The position numbers were made by a program, and so were the translations under genes. Source: Bacteroidota bacterium (lineage in GTDB: Bacteria; Bacteroidota; Bacteroidia; CAILMK01). From it: a stretch of DNA of 34,390 nt. The stretch covers positions 1 through 34,390 of the forward strand of contig JABDEJ010000011.1 in NCBI GenBank assembly GCA_013287095.1, given 5' to 3'. Each line of letters opens with the position of its first letter. Positions within the stretch are counted from its first letter, which is position 1. This document shows positions 14,713-22,184 of the stretch, one piece after another. The notes beneath the pieces are model-generated. The model had not been told where the DNA came from. It made no database searches and worked only from the letters and a program-made list of their open reading frames with translations.

Positions 14713-16766
14713 TTCCAGAACCTTGTTATGAGCATTTCGCCCAACAAAAATACTAAGGCTGCCCAAATAAACCACTTCCAAATATTTATTCCTGCCTCAA
14801 GTTCTTTCACTTGCTTCTTCAGCGAGACCTTGCCGGGGTTCAAAACATCCCCCTTCACATCCAATATGGCATCTTTAATATCTCCGGGGTTGGTAAATTT
14901 CATCACACTTTCGCTTCTATCATAATTGAATGCAAACTGGTAAGGCTTCAAAGCGGTTGCACTTCCTGGCTGGTTGTCTTTCAAATGATAATACCCTGCC
15001 GTATGGATCAAACCCTCCACAAACAATTGTAATGAACCTTCAAGCATTCTCTGGTTGGGGATGAATTCAATACTGTCCTTGGCAAGTGAAAAGATTCGCT
15101 TTTCATCACCTGAAATCGAAGGAATGCTGATCAGATTGTCTTTATCAATAGTATATGCGATAGGTTGTTCTTTGTTATGATAAAATGCCATTTTGTAAAG
15201 AGAAGGCAGAAACAACCAGTGATGCGCAAAATTGGTCCATGCATCATTAAACGGCACTGCCGATACAAAAAGGTAGCCTTTACCCTGGGGTACCATAGAT
15301 AAAAGCGGGTCACCATTATTGAGCGAAAGAAGCGGCCTTGACCGTGCATTGCCTGATTTCTGTACCTGGAAATATTTGTTTGCTTTGGGCATAGAGACAT
15401 TCCTTGGCATATCCTCAATAATATTGGCAAAGAAAGGTTCCTGTTTGTCTAAAGGTGCAAAACCCACACTATCCGTTTTGGCGCCAACAAAGCCATATGC
15501 GGCGCATAATGTCAAAAAGCTACCATAACTTTCAATATTGATGTCTTTGGAGGAAGGTATCACCAGCACATTCCCATTCTTTTCCATATAAGTTTTCAGA
15601 CTTGCTGCCAGTCCGCTCGAAATTTCAGGCAATTCGTTGAGGACAATAAAATTGTATCGGTCAAATGATGAAAAATCCACATTTCCTGTCAATACATTAT
15701 GAAGGAGAAAGGATCTTTCCGCTCCAAAAGCTGAACTGATGTTTTTATTTGAATCTATACCATTGATGACCAGGATGGGAATGGAATTGGTGACACTGTA
15801 ATTGAAGTAATACTTGTCATCAAAAGTGATAGGGTAATCATCAATAGATACCGTTCCATTATTAATACCGCTGTCTGATATGGTATAATTCAAAGGCACA
15901 ACCACACTGCCCTGTTCAGGAATGCTGAAATTGGCGAGCGCTTTGGCCTTACCATTGATATCAAGGTTCAGGGTATGATCGCTGATGGCATGGTCGCCGC
16001 TGTTTACGATTTTTACATTCAGGGTATTTTTCTGGTTCATTTGCCAGATAGGCGATTCGAACCAGACCGAATCTATATATATGTTATCATGTGTAGAAGC
16101 CTGAACGGGAACAAAATTGAAGTGGACAGTGCTGTCATTTTTCAATGCTGACAAATCGGCCATGTTTTGTTGAAAATCACTGATCAGGTAAGCTTCGTGG
16201 TTGCCGGGATCCACCTTTCTGAAACTCTCTTTCATCCTGCCTGAAATATCAGAAACTTTGCGAAAAGCAGGGCTAAGGTTGATGTCTGATAGCATTTTCA
16301 AAAACTCGGTCCTGTTCACCCATCGCTGATGTTTGATTTCAAAATCATTGGTAACCAGGTTATAGCCATCGCCTTCTTTATAGCCGGAGGCTATTTCGCC
16401 GGCGTATTTTTTAGCAGACTGTAACAGTTCTCCATCCGAACCGGTGTTTCCCATACTGAAGGAATTGTCAATATATACGCTTACATATTTTTTGCCTGGG
16501 TTGAGCCCGCCATGCAAAGCGTTTTTCTTAGGGATAAAAGGATGTGCGAAGGCAAAAACTATTGCTGCCAAGGCAAGCATGCGCAGGATAAGAAGCAGCA
16601 AATGACGGAGTTTGTTCCTTGATTTCTGCTCCTGTTGCAGATCGGTAAGGAACCTGACATTAGTAAAAAAGATCTTCTTATACCTCCTGAAATTGAAGAG
16701 GTGAATGATGATGGGAATGGCAAGAGCCGATAAAGCAAAAAGAAATGAGGGATATAGAAACTGCAT
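14709..16766 (-). CDS. BatA-domain / VWA membrane protein
   Basis: 685 residues. N-terminal BatA (aerotolerance regulator) domain with two membrane helices (about 2-22 and 56-75) around FRRYKKIFFTNVRFLTDL, then a von Willebrand A domain with the MIDAS start D100-N-S102-F-S104. A long Ig/DUF-like periplasmic region follows, containing a glutamine-amidotransferase-like stretch (about 330-430), and a final membrane helix lies near 665-682. Proteins of this layout are frequent in Bacteroidota and are thought to organise envelope complexes; the MoxR and BatB partners are absent here. First gene of the operon, overlapping the dihydroorotase-like gene by 4 nt. Confidence 0.92.
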   Translation of the reverse strand: MQFLYPSFLFALSALAIPIIIHLFNFRRYKKIFFTNVRFLTDLQQEQKSRNKLRHLLLLILRMLALAAIVFAFAHPFIPKKNALHGGLNPGKKYVSVYIDNSFSMGNTGSDGELLQSAKKYAGEIASGYKEGDGYNLVTNDFEIKHQRWVNRTEFLKMLSDINLSPAFRKVSDISGRMKESFRKVDPGNHEAYLISDFQQNMADLSALKNDSTVHFNFVPVQASTHDNIYIDSVWFESPIWQMNQKNTLNVKIVNSGDHAISDHTLNLDINGKAKALANFSIPEQGSVVVPLNYTISDSGINNGTVSIDDYPITFDDKYYFNYSVTNSIPILVINGIDSNKNISSAFGAERSFLLHNVLTGNVDFSSFDRYNFIVLNELPEISSGLAASLKTYMEKNGNVLVIPSSKDINIESYGSFLTLCAAYGFVGAKTDSVGFAPLDKQEPFFANIIEDMPRNVSMPKANKYFQVQKSGNARSRPLLSLNNGDPLLSMVPQGKGYLFVSAVPFNDAWTNFAHHWLFLPSLYKMAFYHNKEQPIAYTIDKDNLISIPSISGDEKRIFSLAKDSIEFIPNQRMLEGSLQLFVEGLIHTAGYYHLKDNQPGSATALKPYQFAFNYDRSESVMKFTNPGDIKDAILDVKGDVLNPGKVSLKKQVKELEAGINIWKWFIWAALVFLLGEMLITRFWK

Positions 16767-16884
16767 GTATGGAGCGGGACCTTTCTTTACAAAATTTGTT
16801 TAGTGGTACAAATTACGTGCTAAACAGGATATAATGGGAAGATATTGTGAAAGAAAGTGAAAAGACGGAGCATTTATCTCCCAA

Positions 16885-16911
16885 TGTTGCCAACTTTCCA
16901 AAAGTTGTCAA
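16885..16911 (-). terminator. Hairpin after cinA, weak terminator
   Basis: TTGCCAACTTT / AAAGTTGTCAA form an 11-bp stem with one mismatch and a 3-nt loop just beyond the cinA stop. The following U-tract on the minus strand is poor, so its activity is uncertain. The rest of the 148-bp gap to the BatA gene shows no other structure. Confidence 0.4.
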
Positions 16912-16914
16912 CTT

Positions 16915-18177
16915 TCAATCCACCCCTACCGCAAACTTCCTCAACATATCCAAAGCGCTCATGGCAAACAAATGAATATTTTCTATCCGGTTCCGACGGA
17001 ACTGAAATGAGCTAATTATCATATTATCCTTATTCCCAACACCAATCCAGACCAGGCCAACAGGTTTGCCATCTGTGTCTCCGGTTGGTCCGGCAATTCC
17101 GGTAGTCACCACCGCATAAGTTGTATTGAATTTTTTCAGGCATCCACTCACCATTTCACGGCAGGTTTCTTCGCTCACGGCCCCGAATTTTTCTAAGGTT
17201 GATTCCGAGACGCCAAATTCTTTGGTTTTTACTTCATTGGCATAAGAAATAATACTTCCTAGGTAATAATCAGAACTACCTGAAACAGATGTGATCAAAT
17301 GTGCGAGGTAACCTCCCGTGCAACTCTCAGCCGTTGAAACAGTTGCCTGTTCCTCCCTCAGTATCTTACCGATATAGGTAGAAATGCCTTCATCCCCTTC
17401 GGCATAAATATATTTCCCTGCTTTGCTTAGTATTTGTTCTTTGAAGTTATTGATATTGTTTTCGATCTTCGTACTATCATCCCCTGAACCAATGATCTGC
17501 AAACGAATGGTTCCCATGGAGGGCAGATATGCCAATTTATATTGCTCATTTTCGTTAGAGGCAGCTTCAATCTGGTTTTCAACTTCAACCAGTTTCATAG
17601 CAAGATCACTTTCAGGGATGCCGATGACTTGTAAAATAATTCTCGAGATTTTCCCGGAGCCAAATTGCTCGACGATTCTTGGAAGCAGAATCTTTTCAAA
17701 CATGTGTCTCATTTCTGACGGTACCCCGGGCAGTGTCACAAGCACTTTCTCTCCCTGTTCTATCCAGAAAATGGGGGCCGTCCCAACATCATTTCTTACG
17801 ATTTCCGCATTAGACGGAACCATAGCCTGGTCGCTGTTGAGGGTATTGAGGGGCCTTCCGCTGCGGGTATATCTGTCCGTCAGATCATCATAAATTGCCT
17901 GATCGAAAACGAGCTCTGTATTGAAATAAGAAACAATTGCTGTTTTAGTTACATCATCTCTTGTAGGCCCTAATCCACCGGAACTGATGACTATATCTGC
18001 TTTGGTAAAAAGATATTTAATCCCCTCTTTGATTGCTTGTTCTGTATCAGCTACCGCTAAAATATGAGCAACTGAAATATTGTTTTCAAACAACAACCTC
18101 GCTGCAAAAGAAGAATTGGTATCCTGTACGTTACCGCTTAATATTTCATCACCTATGACGAGTATGGCTGCTTTCAT
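16915..18177 (-). CDS. cinA: CinA-family protein, NMN amidase
   Basis: 420 residues from the ATG at 18177 (MKAAILVIGDEILSG), which fits the family; six more in-frame codons upstream are not conserved in form. N-terminal MoCF/molybdopterin-binding-like domain (1-170) with SSGGLGPTRDD at 65-75, a linker, and C-terminal PncC-type nicotinamide-mononucleotide amidase domain containing STAESCTGGYLAH and TGIAGPTGDTDGKPVG. By family it recycles NMN to nicotinate mononucleotide and has ADP-ribose pyrophosphatase activity. Monocistronic, divergent from the biotin operon. Confidence 0.96.
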   Translation of the reverse strand: MKAAILVIGDEILSGNVQDTNSSFAARLLFENNISVAHILAVADTEQAIKEGIKYLFTKADIVISSGGLGPTRDDVTKTAIVSYFNTELVFDQAIYDDLTDRYTRSGRPLNTLNSDQAMVPSNAEIVRNDVGTAPIFWIEQGEKVLVTLPGVPSEMRHMFEKILLPRIVEQFGSGKISRIILQVIGIPESDLAMKLVEVENQIEAASNENEQYKLAYLPSMGTIRLQIIGSGDDSTKIENNINNFKEQILSKAGKYIYAEGDEGISTYIGKILREEQATVSTAESCTGGYLAHLITSVSGSSDYYLGSIISYANEVKTKEFGVSESTLEKFGAVSEETCREMVSGCLKKFNTTYAVVTTGIAGPTGDTDGKPVGLVWIGVGNKDNMIISSFQFRRNRIENIHLFAMSALDMLRKFAVGVD

Positions 18178-18215
18178 TTTGTAAATATATCGCAATTTAA
18201 AATAATTGGGGATGT

Positions 18216-18397
18216 TGTCATTTCGACGCAGGAGAAATCTCCTTTATTTATATTTCGAACGCAGTGAGAAATCTGATAGGAGCGTAATATATTAATAGAA
18301 AATTTAAAAACCCTCTCGGATTTTAGCTTTGCCTCTATCAGATTTCTCGTTTCACTCGAAATGATAGTTCGAGATTTCTCCTAACGTCGAAATGACA
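18216..18397. repeat. Nested palindromic repeat, copy 2
   Basis: Outer arms 18216-18240 and 18372-18397 pair almost completely (one indel, one or two mismatches) around the core TGTCATTTCGACG; inner arms 18250-18280 and 18334-18365 pair around GAGAAATCTGATA. The 53-bp centre is AT-rich. Arms are also similar to each other, so it looks like a doubled unit. Its right end matches 5731-5757. It fills the gap between cinA and bioD, and the bioD promoter must lie within or just after it. Confidence 0.8.
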
Positions 18398-18427
18398 AAA
18401 TGGTAATTGCCCTAACTTGCGAGTTCT

Positions 18428-19039
18428 ATGACAAAACTCTTCATTACAGGCATAGGCACTGACATTGGCAAGACAGTTGTTTCTGCAATATTAGTCGAAA
18501 AGCTAAAGGCAGATTATTGGAAACCAGTCCAATCTGGTGAATTGGATCATTCTGATACGATGAAGGTGAAAGCTTTGGTCAGCAATCCTGTTTCGGTATT
18601 TCATCCCGAATCTTACCGCCTGAATACACCTTTATCCCCCCACCATTCCGCAAAAATTGATGGTATAAAGATTGATCCTTCAAAAATTATTCTTCCTGAA
18701 ACGTCTAATGAATATCTTGTCATTGAAGGTGCCGGCGGACTCATGGTCCCATTAAATTCTGAGTATATGGTCATTGACCTTGCGAAAGATTTAAAAGCGG
18801 AACTCATCCTTGTATCAAAAGCCTACCTGGGGAGCATCAATCATACGCTTCTTTCTATAGAGGCCATAAAGCAAAGAGAACTACCTTTGCGCGGTATTAT
18901 TTTTAATGGGAATCCGAACATTGAATCTGAACAAGTGATCCTTGAATATTCCGGAGTAAAATGTATCGGAAGGATACCCGAAACTGCAAACCTCGACAAA
19001 AAATTTGTTTCGGATTGCGGCAACTTAATTGATATTTGA
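18428..19039 (+). CDS. bioD: Dethiobiotin synthetase
   Basis: 203 residues. ATP-dependent carboxylase closing the ureido ring of 7,8-diaminopelargonate to dethiobiotin. P-loop GIGTDIGKT at 8-16, YWKPVQSG with the conserved Lys, H-rich PLSPHHSAKIDG, and EGAGGLMVPL. Slightly short but complete. First gene of a bioD-bioA-diiron operon; bioA begins one base after its stop. The promoter is not clear: the best box is TAACTTGC, 8 nt from the ATG. Confidence 0.96.
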   Translation: MTKLFITGIGTDIGKTVVSAILVEKLKADYWKPVQSGELDHSDTMKVKALVSNPVSVFHPESYRLNTPLSPHHSAKIDGIKIDPSKIILPETSNEYLVIEGAGGLMVPLNSEYMVIDLAKDLKAELILVSKAYLGSINHTLLSIEAIKQRELPLRGIIFNGNPNIESEQVILEYSGVKCIGRIPETANLDKKFVSDCGNLIDI

Positions 19040-19040
19040 A

Positions 19041-20330
19041 ATGACCCTTTCTGAAAGAGACCGATCGATTATCTGGCATCCATACACCCAGGCGCTTGGG
19101 GCAAATCCTCCAATCGGAATTGTACGTGGCGAAGGAACTTATCTTATTGCCGAAGATGGGCGGCGCTATTTAGATATGATCTCGTCCTGGTGGGTGAACC
19201 TGCATGGCCATGCACATCCTTATATAACCCAAAAGGTTAGCGAACAGTTATCAATCCTCGAACATGCCATTTTCGCAGGCTTTACTCATGAGCCCGCTAT
19301 AAAGCTTGCCGAAATGTTGCTGCATGTTTTGCCTGCCAATATGGGGAGGATATTTTATTCGGATAATGGCTCTACTGCCGTAGAAGTAGGGCTAAAAATG
19401 GGCGTTCAATATTGGGATAATCTTGGGCTTAAAAAAACAAAGATCATTGCATTTAGAAATGGTTATCATGGCGATACATTTGGTGCAATGGCAGTAGGGG
19501 ATAGAAGCGTTTTTACCCAGGCTTTTCATGACATGCTTTTTGAGGTGGTCTTTATTGATGTTCCGGTTTCGGGACATGAGCATGAAGCTATAAGACAGTT
19601 GAAGGAACTGGTTTCTGGCAAAGAGGATATAGCTGCTTTTATTTTTGAACCATTGGTTCAGGGAACAGCCGGCATGATCATGTATAAGGCTGAACCTTTG
19701 GATGAAATGCTAAGGATTTGCAAAGCGAATAACATCCTCACCATTGCCGATGAAGTGATGACAGGTTTTGGCCGGACAGGAAAACTGTTTGCCATGGATT
19801 ATCTTGAAAACCAACCTGACATCATCTGTTTATCGAAGGGCATTACCGGGGGAACCATGCCACTCGGGGTAACCGCCTGCACAAATGAAATTTATAATGC
19901 ATTTCTGTCCGAAGACCGAAGCAAAGCCTTGTTTCATGGACATTCATACACGGCAAACCCAACTGCCTGTGCAGCCGCTATTGCCAGCATGGAACTGTTG
20001 CTAAACACTGAATGCCAGAGCCAGCTTTTGATGATTGATAATGCCCATAAAGCGTTCAGGGAACAGATCAGGGAGCATAAAATAGTTATAAACGAACGAT
20101 CGTTAGGAACAATTCTTGCCATAGAACTCAATATTGGAAATGGCACCTCTTACTTCAACAATATGCGGGATTATCTTTACGGTTTCTTCTTGGATAGGAA
20201 CATCTTAATGCGCCCCCTGGGAAATATCATTTATGTATTGCCGCCATATTGTGTTACGGAAGAACAATTGAAAACCACCTATTCAGCAATAGAAGAGCTA
20301 CTTGACACATTAGCCCAAAACAACTCATGA
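19041..20330 (+). CDS. bioA: DAPA aminotransferase (SAM-dependent)
   Basis: 429 residues from the ATG at 19041, chosen because MTLSERDRSIIWHPYTQ is the family start; the frame extends four codons into bioD. Class III PLP aminotransferase converting 7-keto-8-aminopelargonate to 7,8-diaminopelargonate with SAM as donor. SSWWVNLHGHAHP (48-60) marks BioA, D237 in IADEVMTGFGRTG contacts the PLP ring, Schiff-base K266 in CLSKGITGG. Lies 1 nt after bioD and overlaps the next gene as ATGA. Confidence 0.97.
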   Translation: MTLSERDRSIIWHPYTQALGANPPIGIVRGEGTYLIAEDGRRYLDMISSWWVNLHGHAHPYITQKVSEQLSILEHAIFAGFTHEPAIKLAEMLLHVLPANMGRIFYSDNGSTAVEVGLKMGVQYWDNLGLKKTKIIAFRNGYHGDTFGAMAVGDRSVFTQAFHDMLFEVVFIDVPVSGHEHEAIRQLKELVSGKEDIAAFIFEPLVQGTAGMIMYKAEPLDEMLRICKANNILTIADEVMTGFGRTGKLFAMDYLENQPDIICLSKGITGGTMPLGVTACTNEIYNAFLSEDRSKALFHGHSYTANPTACAAAIASMELLLNTECQSQLLMIDNAHKAFREQIREHKIVINERSLGTILAIELNIGNGTSYFNNMRDYLYGFFLDRNILMRPLGNIIYVLPPYCVTEEQLKTTYSAIEELLDTLAQNNS

Positions 20331-20953
20331 ACGATAAACTCAAAAAAATCATATCTACTGTCATTAAAAATGATAAACAACACGCACGCTGGTTGAATAC
20401 CCTGAGCATGATGGAAAATACGGGCGCCCGGAAGATATCCGCATCAGAGCATAAGAACCATGTAACGCTGATGATCCTGAAACATGCCGCAGAAGAAGCC
20501 CGCCATGCCTTTTACCTGAAAAAGCAGATCAGTAAAGTAGCGCAAATCAATCAGTTCAATAATTACAGCCCGGCTACATTGTTGAGTCCTTTGACAAGCC
20601 TTCAATATCTCAACCGACTTGATGTAGAGCTGTGCCGTTATTTAAAAAATGATCTTAAAAAATCAGGACGCGACCTGGTGTACGGAGCTTATTTACTTGT
20701 GACTTATGCCATTGAAGTCAGGGCTGGGGAATTGTATCCCATCTACCAGGAAATACTGGATGCCAATCATTCCAAAGTAAATGTCAAATCAATCATTGCA
20801 GAAGAAGAAACCCATCTTGAAGAAATGCTTCACCAGATGAAATCTTTTTTCGGGGATACCTGGAATGAGGCTGCTCAATATTCCGAAAATGTGGAGAGAA
20901 AGTATTTTGAGGAATGGCTCGATAAACTTACCAATGACCAGTTAACCAAATAG
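20327..20953 (+). CDS. Ferritin-like diiron protein in the biotin operon
   Basis: 208 residues, all-helical, soluble, not assigned to a named family. It shows the E / ExxH / E / ExxH ligand set of four-helix-bundle diiron-carboxylate proteins: E30 (helix 1), E57-AR-H60 (helix 2), E130 with E135 nearby (helix 3), E160-ET-H163 (helix 4). The start overlaps the bioA stop by 4 nt (ATGA), so it is translated with the biotin enzymes. Diiron proteins of this fold are oxygenases, oxidases or peroxidases; a role in supplying the pimeloyl precursor or in protecting or maturing a biotin-pathway enzyme is conceivable but is inference. No bioC, bioH, bioF or bioB is in the window. Confidence 0.85.
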   Translation: MNDKLKKIISTVIKNDKQHARWLNTLSMMENTGARKISASEHKNHVTLMILKHAAEEARHAFYLKKQISKVAQINQFNNYSPATLLSPLTSLQYLNRLDVELCRYLKNDLKKSGRDLVYGAYLLVTYAIEVRAGELYPIYQEILDANHSKVNVKSIIAEEETHLEEMLHQMKSFFGDTWNEAAQYSENVERKYFEEWLDKLTNDQLTK

Positions 20954-21060
20954 CCTCTTTAATGCATTGGATTCCTGGCATTTTTCAATTTGAAACCTTT
21001 ACGATCAGAAAATGTTTCTTTGGTTTGTCATACATAACACACACTGAAACCGAAAAATAA

Positions 21061-22104
21061 ATGGAAATAGGAATAGATAGTTTCGCTGCAGCGGAGCTGG
21101 ATAATAACAGCATTAATGCTGCAAACAGCATGAAAGCAATGGGGCAATTACTAGATAGGATGGAACATGCGGATCATTCAGGTCTCGATGTATTTGGCAT
21201 TGGCGAGCACCACCGCAAAGAATTTCTGGATTCGGCACCTGCATTGATCCTTTCTGCTGCTGCCGCCAGGACCAAACGCATCAAACTTACCAGTGCTGTA
21301 ACGGTGCTTAGTGCAGCAGATCCGGTGAGGGTATTTCAGAATTTCGCGACCCTGGATTTAATTTCTGAAGGTCGTGCAGAAATGGTGGTCGGGCGTGGAT
21401 CTTTCACAGAAGCTTTTCCTCTATTTGGTTATGATTTACAAGACTATGATGAATTATTTGCAGAAAAACTGGAACTGCTTTTAAATATTCGTGACCATGA
21501 ATTAGTGAATTGGTCAGGCAAATTTCGTCCGGCCCTACGGAACCAGGCCATCTATCCTCGTCCGTTGCAAGATCCTTTCCCGATTTGGCTGGGCGTGGGT
21601 GGCACACCGGAATCATTTGTAAGGGCCGGATTATTAGGCATGCCGCTGATGGTCGCCATAATAGGTGGTGATACACATCGTTTTGCACCATTGGTAAACT
21701 TATATCGCCAGGCAGGAAAAGAGGCGGGACATGCTCCTGAAAAACTGAAGGTTGGATTACATTCACTTGGATATGTTTCAGAAACAACGGAGCAGGCTGT
21801 TGAAGAATATTATCCCGGTTATGCAGAAACATTTACAAGAATCGGCAAAGAACGTGGCTGGCCACCCGTAACCCGCGAACGCTTTGAGGCGCAAAGAGGA
21901 CCACTTGGAGCTTATTTGGTTGGTGGCCCTGAAGAGGTAGCGGAGAAAATATTAAGACACAGTAAAGCGCTTGGTGGCATTTCGAGGCTTACGTTTCAGA
22001 TGGATAATGCCGCTTTATCCCATGAGAAATTAATGCAGTCCATTGAACTCATCGGGAAAAGAGTTGCTCCATTGGTTAATAAAGAGATTCCCGAACTTGT
22101 ATGA
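21061..22104 (+). CDS. LLM-class flavin-dependent monooxygenase-like protein
   Basis: 347 residues, bacterial luciferase-like TIM barrel. FGIGEHHRKEFLDSAP near residues 45-60, then ARTKRIKLTSAVTVLSAADPVRVFQNFATLDLISEGRAEMVVGRGSF, and PIWLGVGGTPESF are hallmarks of the single-subunit LLM group, which uses FMNH2 (or F420) to oxidise diverse small molecules. Substrate cannot be told. It stands alone: 107 bp after the diiron gene with no clear terminator, so read-through from the biotin operon is possible. Upstream ATs show no consensus box. Confidence 0.93.
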   Translation: MEIGIDSFAAAELDNNSINAANSMKAMGQLLDRMEHADHSGLDVFGIGEHHRKEFLDSAPALILSAAAARTKRIKLTSAVTVLSAADPVRVFQNFATLDLISEGRAEMVVGRGSFTEAFPLFGYDLQDYDELFAEKLELLLNIRDHELVNWSGKFRPALRNQAIYPRPLQDPFPIWLGVGGTPESFVRAGLLGMPLMVAIIGGDTHRFAPLVNLYRQAGKEAGHAPEKLKVGLHSLGYVSETTEQAVEEYYPGYAETFTRIGKERGWPPVTRERFEAQRGPLGAYLVGGPEEVAEKILRHSKALGGISRLTFQMDNAALSHEKLMQSIELIGKRVAPLVNKEIPELV

Positions 22105-22126
22105 ATTTAGTCTCGCTTCTGTATTC

Positions 22127-22138
22127 TGACAAATGTCA
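22127..22138. promoter_or_regulatory. TGACAAATGTCA palindrome before copA
   Basis: Perfect palindromic arms TGACA/TGTCA separated by AA, 46 nt upstream of the copper ATPase start. The core ACAnnTGT matches the centre of the CopY/BlaI operator (TACAnnTGTA). A partial -7 box TATTTTAC lies at 22151-22158, which puts the palindrome over the -33 region. No regulator gene for it is in the window. Confidence 0.4.
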
Positions 22139-22184
22139 ATCTAAATCAAGTATTTTACGAATTAAAATGGAATCAGGATCATAA

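Noticed and set aside
14713..14781. Longer N-terminus of the dihydroorotase-like protein
   Set aside because: The extra 23 codons lie inside the BatA gene; the ATGA overlap start gives the conserved N-terminus.
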